From: CAZEQJ01 sp964514385
Lineage (GTDB): Bacteria; Bacteroidota; Bacteroidia; Cytophagales; Cyclobacteriaceae
Reading direction: 5' to 3'
Length of the DNA: 38,104 bases
Assembly: GCA_964514385.1 (NCBI GenBank)
Contig: CAZEQJ010000029.1
Span: 1-38,104, forward strand
The position numbers and the translations under genes were made by a program. Shown here piece by piece: positions 24,547 to 33,066 of this stretch; positions within the stretch are counted from its first letter, which is position 1, and every line of letters starts with the position of its first letter. Below the pieces are notes generated by a model. The model searched no databases and was not told the DNA's origin. It saw only the letters and a program-made list of their open reading frames with translations.

Positions 24547-25406
24547 TGACATCATTTACGTCCTTTGACCCTGAAAATTACAGTTCTGCAGAGCTATATC
24601 AAATGATGATAGGGTCTGTGGTGCCCCGTCCCATAGCACTGGCCAGCACGCTGAATCCGGATGGCACGGTTAACCTGAGCCCATACAGTTATTTCAATGT
24701 CTTCAGCGCAAACCCTCCTGTTGCAATTTTCGCCCCGAGCAGAAGGGTTCGGAATAATACCAATAAGGATACATACCACAACATCAATGATATCAGGGAA
24801 GTATGTATCAACCTGGTCAATTACAGTATGGTCAACCAGATGGTGATTACGAGTGCTGAGTTTCCGTCAGGTGTTGATGAGTTTGTCAAATCCGGACTCA
24901 CCAAACTTGATTCGCTTAAAATAAAGCCACCCCGTGTTGCGGAATCCCCGGTTTCAATGGAATGTGAAGTGATGGAAATAAAAGAGCTGGGAGATCAAGG
25001 TGGAGCAGGCAACCTGATGATTTGCAGGGTGCTTATGATACATGTAAGGCAAGACCTGATTCAGATGGGTCGTATTGATCAGGCCCGACTGGATATAATT
25101 GGACGTATGGGCGGAGGTGCATATGTTCATGCTATCCCGGAAGCCATGTTTGAAACATTCAGACCTTCAGCTACCTGTATCGGCTTTGATGGACTGCCAG
25201 ATGATATTAAAAGCAGCAATGTGCTGACTGGTAACGAAATAGCATGCCTGGCCAATGAAGATCATCTGCCAGCAGAGGAGGTTATAAATGCCACCAAACC
25301 AAAAATTAAAGGGATTGACCGGCAGAATGTTCATCTCGAGGCAAAGAAATTAATAGAAAAAGGAGAATATCAGGAAGCATTGGCCTGGTTGTTAGCATCA
25401 GAATAA
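24546..25406 (+). CDS. flavin reductase family protein (FMN-binding)
   Basis: A 286-residue protein with a flavin-reductase-like split-barrel domain over about residues 15-200: MIGSVVPRPIALASTLNPDG, NLSPYSYFNVFSANPP, and the phosphate-contacting region RRVRNNTNKDT. The C-terminal 80 residues are an extension common in this long subgroup. Such proteins bind FMN and reduce it, or act with an oxygenase. The partner is unknown. Its ATG overlaps the fahA stop, suggesting a link to aromatic amino acid breakdown, but that is inference. Confidence 0.85.
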   Translation: MTSFTSFDPENYSSAELYQMMIGSVVPRPIALASTLNPDGTVNLSPYSYFNVFSANPPVAIFAPSRRVRNNTNKDTYHNINDIREVCINLVNYSMVNQMVITSAEFPSGVDEFVKSGLTKLDSLKIKPPRVAESPVSMECEVMEIKELGDQGGAGNLMICRVLMIHVRQDLIQMGRIDQARLDIIGRMGGGAYVHAIPEAMFETFRPSATCIGFDGLPDDIKSSNVLTGNEIACLANEDHLPAEEVINATKPKIKGIDRQNVHLEAKKLIEKGEYQEALAWLLASE

Positions 25407-25409
25407 ATA

Positions 25410-26399
25410 ATGAATACAGCAGCTCAAAAGCCATCTATAGCACAGATTCAGGAACCGATAGCAGGCCACATGGCGGAATTTGAAAAAAAATTCCGTCAAT
25501 CCATGAATACCAATGTGATGCTGCTCGATCGGATCATGAATTATATCGTGAAAAGGAAGGGCAAGCAGGTTCGGCCAATGTTCGTATTCCTTTCGGCAGG
25601 AGCGGCAGGAGGTATCACAGACGCTACCTATATCGGCGCATCACTAATAGAACTCCTGCATACCGCCACCCTTGTACATGACGATGTGGTAGATGATTCA
25701 AACCTGAGAAGGGGCTTCTTCTCGATCAATGCACTTTGGAAGAATAAAATTGCCGTCCTAGTCGGAGATTATCTTTTGTCGAGGGGTCTGCTGCTATCCA
25801 TAAATAATAATGAGGTTGAATTGTTACGCATAGTAAGTAATGCGGTACGTGAAATGAGTGAGGGCGAACTACTCCAGATGGAAAAGGCTCGACGTCTGGA
25901 TATTTCAGAGGAGGTATATTACGATATTATTCGACAAAAAACAGCCAGTCTGATCTCTTCCTGTTGTGCTGTGGGTGCCAGTTCTGCCGGTGCCGATAGC
26001 GAAACAGTAGAGTGGATGCGGGTATTTGGCGAACGTGTAGGAATGGCCTTTCAGATCAAAGATGATCTTTTTGATTATGGTGAAGCACAGATCGGAAAAC
26101 CTGTAGGTATCGACATCAAAGAAAAGAAAATGACCCTGCCGTTGATCTATGCGTTATCCAAAAGTTCATGGTTGGAGAAAAGGCGCATTATATATATAAT
26201 TAAAAATCAAAGCCATAAAAAGCGAAAAGTGCAGGAGGTTATTGCGTTTGTCAAAGATAGCGGAGGTATTGAATATGCTACCGAGCAGATGAATGCTTAT
26301 TATCAAAAGGCTATGGATATGCTGGGCAAACTTCCCGATACCCCTTACAGGCAGTCTCTTGCAGATCTGGTACAGTATACTATTGAGCGAAATAAATGA
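25410..26399 (+). CDS. polyprenyl diphosphate synthase (trans-type)
   Basis: A 329-residue cytosolic prenyltransferase that elongates isoprenoid diphosphates, probably to the long chain used for menaquinone. The first Asp-rich motif is HDDVVDDSNLRRG, with Asp91, Asp92 and Asp95. The second is FQIKDDLFDYG, followed by GKPVGIDIKEKKMTLPLIYA. Chain length cannot be read reliably, though the length and class fit octaprenyl/heptaprenyl synthases. It starts 3 bases after the flavin reductase gene, and its stop is immediately adjacent to the convergent thioredoxin gene. Confidence 0.9.
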   Translation: MNTAAQKPSIAQIQEPIAGHMAEFEKKFRQSMNTNVMLLDRIMNYIVKRKGKQVRPMFVFLSAGAAGGITDATYIGASLIELLHTATLVHDDVVDDSNLRRGFFSINALWKNKIAVLVGDYLLSRGLLLSINNNEVELLRIVSNAVREMSEGELLQMEKARRLDISEEVYYDIIRQKTASLISSCCAVGASSAGADSETVEWMRVFGERVGMAFQIKDDLFDYGEAQIGKPVGIDIKEKKMTLPLIYALSKSSWLEKRRIIYIIKNQSHKKRKVQEVIAFVKDSGGIEYATEQMNAYYQKAMDMLGKLPDTPYRQSLADLVQYTIERNK

Positions 26400-27572
26400 T
26401 CATTCGGCCTGAAGCTTTTCGATCAGTAGTTCAAATTCAGTTTTAAATTCTTCAAAATACAGGCCTGTCCCCGGACCGTTAAATCCGGTATGTATCCATC
26501 TGACACGACTTTGCTTATCCAGTACGATCAGCGTAGGAAATGCGAGCACCTCCTCCAGCATAGGCAGCTTTGATGAGGCATCTGCTTTATCCGATGTGCC
26601 GGCGATTACAACAGGATACGCCACCTCCCACATGGATTTCATTTTTTTGACACGTGTTGCAGCATATTCAAAATTATCTTTCTGTTCAAACGCCAGTCCA
26701 ATGATCGCCACCTGCGAGGTATCTGTTTTTTTATAAAAATCAGCAAGGTATCGGGTTTCATCCATGCAGTTGGGACACCAGGTACCCAGTATCTGCAGTA
26801 TCCTGACTTTATTTTTATACTGACCTTCTAATGGTGAGATAGTATCGCCATCACTATCCGGAAAATGGAAATCTACGGTTTCATAACCTGATTTCAGTCG
26901 TGTCATTTTAGTGGGGTCAGGTAAGCTGGCGTTTTCATTTTTCCAGCCTTTCCATGTCTCATGACCACTAATGCCGCTGTAGAAGTTACCCCTCAGGGTG
27001 TCGTCATTCCATGCTGCTGTAAATATGTAGGCGTGATTGCCATCAAATGTAGATAACCTCATCGAGTCACCGGTAACACCACCTGAAAGATATCGATAAT
27101 CGCCCAGTGGAGTCAGGAATGTGCCGCTGATATCTTGGGGTGTACTGCTGAATAAGCCAATGGCAGGGCTGCTTTTACCGTCTTCATCAGTAAAAACCAC
27201 CTCCCATTTACCATCGAATGTGGTGTCCGCCTGATAAGTTATTGCAGGGGTTGATTGGACAGAAAAAGGCAGTGTATAATTCGATATATAATTTTTTCTG
27301 AAAAAACCGCGACGGTTATTCCGGCTCCATTGTAGCGTGGCATCAAAAATATGGAGATTCAGTGTCACACTGTCTTCGGTGATTTTTGGGGCGCCAAGTT
27401 CAATTTTCTCTTCATCATTGATGAGATAGGCATTATTCGCGTTCACTTCCAGCGGAAACTCGAGTACTTTACCCTGCATGGTGATCTGGCCATACCAACT
27501 TCCTTCAAAACCATCATTTTCTATGCCGCAGGCCGCAAGGATTACTATAATGAGAGGCGTTAAACGTTTCAT
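26400..27572 (-). CDS. TlpA-like thioredoxin-fold lipoprotein
   Basis: A 390-residue predicted lipoprotein. The signal peptide MKRLTPLIIVILAAC has lipidation at Cys15. Residues 20-225 form a beta-rich N-terminal domain of the type found before Bacteroidota TlpA domains. Residues 230-390 carry the thioredoxin fold with the redox motif WCPNC (Cys266 and Cys269) and a downstream cis-Pro region (EEVLAFPTLIVLD). It should act as a periplasmic thiol-disulfide oxidoreductase. It converges on the polyprenyl synthase gene and diverges from mraZ. Confidence 0.88.
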   Translation of the reverse strand: MKRLTPLIIVILAACGIENDGFEGSWYGQITMQGKVLEFPLEVNANNAYLINDEEKIELGAPKITEDSVTLNLHIFDATLQWSRNNRRGFFRKNYISNYTLPFSVQSTPAITYQADTTFDGKWEVVFTDEDGKSSPAIGLFSSTPQDISGTFLTPLGDYRYLSGGVTGDSMRLSTFDGNHAYIFTAAWNDDTLRGNFYSGISGHETWKGWKNENASLPDPTKMTRLKSGYETVDFHFPDSDGDTISPLEGQYKNKVRILQILGTWCPNCMDETRYLADFYKKTDTSQVAIIGLAFEQKDNFEYAATRVKKMKSMWEVAYPVVIAGTSDKADASSKLPMLEEVLAFPTLIVLDKQSRVRWIHTGFNGPGTGLYFEEFKTEFELLIEKLQAE

Positions 27573-27595
27573 AATGCAAATAAAGCTAATTCCTA

Positions 27596-27603
27596 CAAAT
27601 TTA
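27596..27603 (-). promoter_or_regulatory. -7 promoter box for the TlpA-like gene
   Basis: TAAATTTG on the minus strand matches TAnnTTTG exactly, 23 bases before the ATG. No clear -33 TTG is seen at the expected distance. The box overlaps a small palindrome (TTTAGT-AG-ACTAAA, 27600-27613). Confidence 0.5.
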
Positions 27604-27663
27604 GTAGACTAAAATCGGGGATCATGGTATGCTACTGCCAGTTATGTGTGGATATCATTAAGG

Positions 27664-27730
27664 AAGTGGTAGAAAGTGGTAAAAAAATAATAAAATATGA
27701 CATAAGTGGTAGAAAGTGGTAAAAAGTGGT
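27664..27730 (+). promoter_or_regulatory. MraZ operator: five AAGTGGT boxes in 10-bp register
   Basis: AAGTGGT occurs at 27664, 27674, 27704, 27714 and 27724, all on one 10-base phase with two slots empty. A degenerate sixth copy (TTTGGGT) follows at 27734. MraZ is known to bind short direct GTGG-type repeats spaced about one helical turn apart upstream of its own gene. The last full box abuts the -7 box, so binding here should block the promoter. Confidence 0.85.
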
Positions 27731-27737
27731 ATATTTG
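27730..27737 (+). promoter_or_regulatory. -7 promoter box for mraZ and the dcw cluster
   Basis: TATATTTG is a perfect TAnnTTTG match 27 bases before the mraZ ATG. The -33 region is occupied by the AAGTGGT boxes, with no TTG visible there. That fits a promoter controlled by MraZ. Confidence 0.6.
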
Positions 27738-27764
27738 GGTGTATAATGATCATTGTGCATCTGC

Positions 27765-28220
27765 ATGGCTGTTTTTACTGGAGAATATGAGTGTAAAATT
27801 GATGCTAAGGGAAGGCTAGTACTTCCTGCAAGGATCAAGAATGCCTTTCCTGAGCCCTCAGGCGAAGGAGCTCCTGTTGAAATAATGCTGCGTATGGGGT
27901 TTGAGCCTTGCCTGGTGCTTTATCCGATTACGGAATACAAAAAAATATTTTCAAGAATTGCCGGCTTAAATGAGTTTAATGCCGAATACAGGGCGTTACA
28001 GAGAAATTTTTTCCGGGGCAATGCACATGTAGAGCTAGACAGTATGGGGAGGTTTTTAATACCCCGATCCATGCTGAAGCATGCTAATCTGACCAAAGCT
28101 GCCACTGTGGTAGGCATTGGAAATCGTGTGGAAATCTGGGATCCCGAGGAATATGACAGGTTCCTCATTACGGATCAGGAGGAGTTTTCTGCATTGGCAC
28201 AAAAATATCTGGATAGCTAA
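27765..28220 (+). CDS. mraZ: MraZ, DNA-binding regulator of the division/cell-wall cluster
   Basis: A 151-residue protein of two AbrB-like MraZ repeats. The first has MAVFTGEYECKIDAKGRLVLP. The second contains ELDSMGRFLIPRSMLKHA, both with the D-x-x-GR-hydrophobic-P core. The ATG at 27765 starts at the usual family N-terminus; an upstream in-frame TTG would only add four residues. It represses or tunes its own operon through the box array directly upstream. It is the first gene of the dcw cluster, followed by rsmH after 16 bases. Confidence 0.95.
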   Translation: MAVFTGEYECKIDAKGRLVLPARIKNAFPEPSGEGAPVEIMLRMGFEPCLVLYPITEYKKIFSRIAGLNEFNAEYRALQRNFFRGNAHVELDSMGRFLIPRSMLKHANLTKAATVVGIGNRVEIWDPEEYDRFLITDQEEFSALAQKYLDS

Positions 28221-28236
28221 CGTTCTTTGTTCTATT

Positions 28237-29142
28237 GTGGCTGAATATCACCAACCCGTACTGCTGAAGGAATGTATCGAGGGGTTAAGCCTCGTTGATG
28301 ACGGGGTATATGTAGATGTTACATTTGGGGGCGGTGGCCATAGCAGAGAAATTTTGAAGAACCTCAGCGGGGGCCGCCTGATTGCCTTTGATCAGGATGA
28401 GGATGCTAAGGCCGAAGCTGAAAAAATCAAAGATGATCGCCTGGTTTTCATCAAGGCAAATTTCGCTCATATTGGCCGATTCCTCAAAATGGCAGGGATT
28501 TCAGAAGTGAACGGCATCATTGCTGATCTCGGAATATCATCACATCAGATCGATGTACCAGAGCGTGGTTTTAGCGTACGCTATGATGCTCCACTCGACA
28601 TGAGGATGAATACAAATGCCTCCCTTTCTGCAAGGCAGATCGTCAACGATTATTCTGAAGAACAGCTGATGGCAATTTTTAAATCTTACGGTGAATTAAA
28701 AAATGCATATCACATCGCCCGTGAGCTGCTGAAAGCGCGAGTAAGTCAGCCGATTGAGACTACCGGCCAACTTAAAGATGTGCTCAAGGGGTATGCTCCA
28801 CGCGGCAGGGAAAATAAGTTTTATGGCCAGCTGTTTCAGGCCCTCCGTATCGAAGTCAATCAGGAAATGCAGGTGCTCGAATCATTCTTAATGGATGTGC
28901 CCGGCTTACTGAAAAAAGAAGGAAGACTGGTGGTGATGAGCTATCATTCCCTGGAAGACCGGCGGGTGAAAAATTTTCTAAATGCCGGCAACTTCAGCGG
29001 TGAACAGCAGAAAACTGTTTATGGTGATGTCATCCGGCCATTGGAGCCGGTCACCCGAAAGCCGATAGTGGCCAGTGACGATGAAATAGCAAACAATAAC
29101 AGAGCACGTAGTGCAAAACTTAGAATTGGAAGAAAAAAGTAA
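28237..29142 (+). CDS. rsmH: 16S rRNA (cytosine(1402)-N4)-methyltransferase
   Basis: S-adenosylmethionine-dependent methyltransferase modifying C1402 in the ribosomal P site. I choose the GTG at 28237, because the family N-terminus (AEYHQPVLLKE) begins right after it and the first upstream in-frame ATG would sit inside mraZ. This gives 301 residues, the usual size. The SAM-binding motif is VDVTFGGGGHSREIL with AFDQDEDA after it. The C-terminal VMSYHSLEDRRVKNF motif is intact. Its stop overlaps the ftsL start (TAATG). Confidence 0.93.
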   Translation: MAEYHQPVLLKECIEGLSLVDDGVYVDVTFGGGGHSREILKNLSGGRLIAFDQDEDAKAEAEKIKDDRLVFIKANFAHIGRFLKMAGISEVNGIIADLGISSHQIDVPERGFSVRYDAPLDMRMNTNASLSARQIVNDYSEEQLMAIFKSYGELKNAYHIARELLKARVSQPIETTGQLKDVLKGYAPRGRENKFYGQLFQALRIEVNQEMQVLESFLMDVPGLLKKEGRLVVMSYHSLEDRRVKNFLNAGNFSGEQQKTVYGDVIRPLEPVTRKPIVASDDEIANNNRARSAKLRIGRKK

Positions 29143-29504
29143 TGGACAACTCGTACAAAATAAGACCTGAAAACGCATCCAGAGGAGGCATTTTCTCAAA
29201 ACTCAAGCTGCCGTTGTTTTTTGAAAGGCTTTTTGAAAATGGCCTGCCGGTTGCCGTTTTGCCAAAAGCTATGTTTGTCACCTTTTTATTGGTGTTGTAC
29301 ATCGGCAACAATCATTATGCTGAGCGCATGATCCGCAATATCAATGAACTGGAAGTAGAAGTAGAAGACCTCCGTGCTGATTTCACCACACTGAAATCGG
29401 ATTATATGTTTTCGAGCAAGCAGTCTGAAGTCGCAAAAAGAATGGCCTCAAAAGGGTTGGTCGAGAGTGTGGAACCACCTAAAAAGATCATCATTACCGA
29501 ATGA
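29142..29504 (+). CDS. ftsL: FtsL-like cell division protein
   Basis: A 120-residue bitopic membrane protein: cytoplasmic N-terminus of about 40 residues, one TM helix near 40-60 (VLPKAMFVTFLLVLYIGNNH), then a periplasmic coiled coil (INELEVEVEDLRADFTTLKS). Sequence similarity to proteobacterial FtsL is weak. Topology, size and position between rsmH and the division PBP support the name. Such proteins link FtsQ/FtsB-like partners to FtsW and FtsI. The downstream start overlaps its stop by 4 bases. Confidence 0.82.
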   Translation: MDNSYKIRPENASRGGIFSKLKLPLFFERLFENGLPVAVLPKAMFVTFLLVLYIGNNHYAERMIRNINELEVEVEDLRADFTTLKSDYMFSSKQSEVAKRMASKGLVESVEPPKKIIITE

Positions 29505-31603
29505 ATATCAAAAAGTCCATATTATTACGAGTGAGGGTAGTATTTCTGCTGGTAGTACTTTTTGCAGTTACCATTGCCGCACGTATTGTTGATTTACAAT
29601 ACATTGAAGGAGAAAAATGGGCAGCACTGGGTGAGGAGATCAGCCTTGAAATGATGGAAATTGAGGCTACCCGTGGTAATATTTATTCCGATAATGGAAG
29701 CCTGCTGGCCACATCTGTCCCCTATTACCGCGTGGCACTTGATCCTCAGGTTCTGGATCAGAAAATCTTTTTCGAAGAGGTGGATTCACTTGCTTATTTT
29801 CTGTCACGCGAGTTTGGAGGAAAATCCCAGGCACAGTATAAGCAGCAGATTGTAAAAGCAAGGGAAACCGGCCGTCAGTACATTATACTCAGCAAACAAC
29901 TGGTCAACTATCAGGTAAAAAAAAGGATGGAGAATTGGCCCGTTTTCCGCTATGGCCGGCATGGCGGAGGTGTCATTTTTGAAAAGGTAAATAAACGTGT
30001 CAAGCCGTTTAACTATATGGGTTTCCGTACTATCGGTTTTATCAATGAAAACAACTATGGCGCCGGCCTGGAGTATAGTTTTAACAAAGATCTCGCCGGT
30101 CAGAATGGTCAGGCTCTGTACCAGAAGATTGCTGGAGGCTACTGGAAGCCGGTATATGATGGCAATGAAGTAAAAACCATTAACGGTTATGATCTATATA
30201 CCACGCTGGATGTAAACCTACAGGACGTAGCGGAATCAGCGCTGCTCCGCGCACTCAAGTCCCATGATGCTGACTATGGATCAGTGGTCTTGATGGAAGT
30301 GGAAACCGGCCAGATCAAAGCCATGTCAAACCTGAGCAAAGGCAGTGATACCCAGTATTTTGAAAGGTACAACTATTCTGTAGGTGATCAGGGGCTGAGG
30401 GAACCCGGGTCTACCTTTAAGCTGGTTAGCGCCATTGCCCTGCTGGAAGAAGGAAAAGTGTCACTGGATGACACCATCGATACCGGGGACGGAAAATACG
30501 AATTTTATGACCGGATTATGCGGGATGCGACTGAAGGAGGTTATGGAAAAATTACGTTTCGGGAGGCGATAGAGAAATCATCCAATGTAGCAATTTCACG
30601 ATGGGTGTACGAGGCATATAAAGACAGGCCGGAAGCCTTTATTAAAATCATTCGCGATATCGGTTTAGATCAGCCACTCGGATTTCATATGGCAGGTGAA
30701 GGTGTGCCATATATTAAGACACCTGATGACCCGTCCTGGAGTGGTATTTCACTGCCCTGGATGAGTATAGGGTATGAGCTGAAGCTGACACCGCTGCAGA
30801 CATTGGCATTATACAATGCGATCGCAAACGATGGTAAGCTGATACGCCCCATCATTGTAAACGAAGTGCGCAGCGGTGATCGGGTAATCCGGCGTTATGA
30901 GCCAGAAGTGCTCAACCGTAAAATATGTTCTGATGAGACCATTGAAAAAATCAGAACCACACTTGAAGGGGTGGTAGAACGCGGCACCGCAAACAACATC
31001 AGGGGTACAGCCTATACCATTGCAGGTAAGACGGGCACTGCACAGAAGCTTGTCAATGGCAGATACTCCAGAAATGCGTATTACACTTCTTTTGTCGGTT
31101 ATTTTCCTGCTGATGAACCAAAATATTCCTGCATAGTAGTGATCGACAACCCAAGGGGAGTTTTTCAATACGGAAACAGTGTTGCAGCGCCTGTATTTAA
31201 GGAAATTGCCGATAAGATCTATGCGCAGGATATGGCATTGCACGAAGCCGTATCCAATGATTTTGAATATCCGAAAGGTATTTTCCCGGTAATCCGCTCA
31301 GGTTATCACCCTGATCTATCCTTAATCTGTAATCGACTGGGTATATCAAATCACCTCGCTGAAGAAGGCCCGGAATGGGTGGATGCGGAGATTTACAATA
31401 ATTCTATACGCTGGAACCCCAATCAGGATGGCACACAACAGGTACCGGATGTGTCCGGCATGACATTGCGTGACGCCATTTTCCTTCTGGAAAACAAGGG
31501 GTTACAGGTAGATTTCGAAGGTGCAGGCAGAGTGGTACGTCAATCGCTTTTACCGGGCACCACGGTACATAAAGGTTCGAACATTAAGCTGATGCTGGAT
31601 TGA
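29501..31603 (+). CDS. ftsI: division transpeptidase (class B PBP) with C-terminal PASTA domain
   Basis: A 700-residue septal peptidoglycan transpeptidase. A cytoplasmic tail and TM helix (about 10-30) lead into the pedestal/dimerisation domain (ATRGNIYSDNG near residue 54). The transpeptidase domain has the acylated serine in STFK (Ser304), SSN at 360-362 and KTGT from Lys510. A single PASTA domain closes the protein (about residues 640-700, VPDVSGMTLRDAIFLLENKG). The PASTA tail gives it the SpoVD-like layout common in Bacteroidota rather than that of E. coli FtsI. It overlaps ftsL and murE by 4 bases each. Confidence 0.94.
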   Translation: MNIKKSILLRVRVVFLLVVLFAVTIAARIVDLQYIEGEKWAALGEEISLEMMEIEATRGNIYSDNGSLLATSVPYYRVALDPQVLDQKIFFEEVDSLAYFLSREFGGKSQAQYKQQIVKARETGRQYIILSKQLVNYQVKKRMENWPVFRYGRHGGGVIFEKVNKRVKPFNYMGFRTIGFINENNYGAGLEYSFNKDLAGQNGQALYQKIAGGYWKPVYDGNEVKTINGYDLYTTLDVNLQDVAESALLRALKSHDADYGSVVLMEVETGQIKAMSNLSKGSDTQYFERYNYSVGDQGLREPGSTFKLVSAIALLEEGKVSLDDTIDTGDGKYEFYDRIMRDATEGGYGKITFREAIEKSSNVAISRWVYEAYKDRPEAFIKIIRDIGLDQPLGFHMAGEGVPYIKTPDDPSWSGISLPWMSIGYELKLTPLQTLALYNAIANDGKLIRPIIVNEVRSGDRVIRRYEPEVLNRKICSDETIEKIRTTLEGVVERGTANNIRGTAYTIAGKTGTAQKLVNGRYSRNAYYTSFVGYFPADEPKYSCIVVIDNPRGVFQYGNSVAAPVFKEIADKIYAQDMALHEAVSNDFEYPKGIFPVIRSGYHPDLSLICNRLGISNHLAEEGPEWVDAEIYNNSIRWNPNQDGTQQVPDVSGMTLRDAIFLLENKGLQVDFEGAGRVVRQSLLPGTTVHKGSNIKLMLD

Positions 31604-33066
31604 AAACATTTCAAGACATATTATATAAAGTACATCTGGTAGAGACATCTGGCAATATGCAGGTGCCTGTTAGCGGCATTACATTTGATTCAAGAGAAGT
31701 CAGGGACGGCTTTTTGTTTGTGGCCGTGAGAGGCACCCAGGTGGATGGGCACGATTACATCGAACAAGCCATTGACAACGGCGCAGTAGCCATTGTAGCG
31801 GACCATATTCCCAACAAATGGACGGGGGAAGCTGCCATAGCTACCACACAGAACACATCCAGGGCGCTCGGTGCCATTGCTGATAATTATTTCAATAGTC
31901 CATCAAAAAAACTCAAACTCGTTGCCGTGACGGGTACCAACGGTAAGACAAGTACCGTGACCATGCTATTCCACCTCTTTCGTGCCCTGGGATACAATTG
32001 TGGATTGATCTCCACTGTGGATATACGCATGAATGATGAGGTAATACCGGCAACCCATACCACACCCGATGTGCTGCGGGTCAATGAGCTGCTGGCCCGG
32101 ATGGCAGATAAAGAGATCACCCATGTTTTCATGGAAGCCAGCTCACATGCCATAGTTCAGGAACGTGTAGCCGGGCTGGATATTGACGTAGCTGTATTTA
32201 CCAACATTACCCACGACCACCTTGATTATCATGGTACTTTTGAAAACTACATCAATGCCAAAAAGAAATTATTTGATGATTTACCAGCCAGTGCTACCGC
32301 TTTGGTGAATGTCGATGACCGGCGTGGTCGTATCATGATCCAGAATACACGGGCAGCAAAGAAAACTATGGCTATCAAAGCAATGGCAGATTACCGGCTG
32401 AAGATACTGTCCAATACATTACAGGGTCTTGAGCTGGAGGTAGCCGGAAAACAGGTCTGGGTAAGACTTGTTGGGGAATATAATGCCTACAACATCCTCG
32501 CTGTATATTCTGTGGCCTGCCTTCTTGAGGAGTCTGCAGATGATTTTTTGCAGGAACTATCCATAATACCACCGCCTCCGGGAAGGTTTGAAATGGTGGC
32601 TAACCGACGAGATGTAATTGCTATCGTCGATTATGCACATACCCCTGATGCCCTGAAAAATGTATTGACTACCATCGAAGCTATACGCAGCAGAAATGAA
32701 CAAGTCATTACTGTGGTAGGCTGTGGAGGAAACCGGGATAAGGAAAAACGCCCCGAAATGGCGCGTATTTCTACGAAATACAGCGACAGGGTGATATTTA
32801 CCAGTGATAATCCAAGAAATGAAGACCCAGAAAAGATCCTGGATGATATGGAAAAGCCGCTCACGCCGGTAGAAAAGAAAAAAGTGATTCGGATGGCAAA
32901 CAGGCAGGAAGCCATAAAGCTGGCAGTGTCGCTCGCCAATCCGGGTGATGTTATCCTTGTAGCTGGTAAAGGTCATGAGACCTATCAGGAAATAAAGGGT
33001 AAAAAATATGACTTTGATGACCGTAAGGTGCTAAAAGAGATGTTTGATTTAATGCAGAATACCTGA
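31600..33066 (+). CDS. murE: UDP-MurNAc-tripeptide synthetase (MurE)
   Basis: Cytosolic ligase adding the third residue to UDP-MurNAc-L-Ala-D-Glu. The 488-residue product has the ATP-binding motif GTNGKTST from residue 112 and the central MEASSHAI segment. The DNPRN motif at 403-407 is the family marker for meso-diaminopimelate as substrate. Translation probably begins at the TTG at 31600, which overlaps the ftsI TGA. No ATG occurs near the family N-terminus. It shares one base with the mraY start. Confidence 0.94.
   Translation: MKTFQDILYKVHLVETSGNMQVPVSGITFDSREVRDGFLFVAVRGTQVDGHDYIEQAIDNGAVAIVADHIPNKWTGEAAIATTQNTSRALGAIADNYFNSPSKKLKLVAVTGTNGKTSTVTMLFHLFRALGYNCGLISTVDIRMNDEVIPATHTTPDVLRVNELLARMADKEITHVFMEASSHAIVQERVAGLDIDVAVFTNITHDHLDYHGTFENYINAKKKLFDDLPASATALVNVDDRRGRIMIQNTRAAKKTMAIKAMADYRLKILSNTLQGLELEVAGKQVWVRLVGEYNAYNILAVYSVACLLEESADDFLQELSIIPPPPGRFEMVANRRDVIAIVDYAHTPDALKNVLTTIEAIRSRNEQVITVVGCGGNRDKEKRPEMARISTKYSDRVIFTSDNPRNEDPEKILDDMEKPLTPVEKKKVIRMANRQEAIKLAVSLANPGDVILVAGKGHETYQEIKGKKYDFDDRKVLKEMFDLMQNT

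Noticed and set aside
27600..27613. TTTAGT-AG-ACTAAA palindrome as a regulator site
   Set aside because: It is short and AT-rich and overlaps a -7 box, so chance occurrence cannot be excluded.
28117..28236. Upstream ATG start for rsmH inside mraZ
   Set aside because: The added 40 residues overlap mraZ in another frame and do not match the family N-terminus; GTG at 28237 fits.
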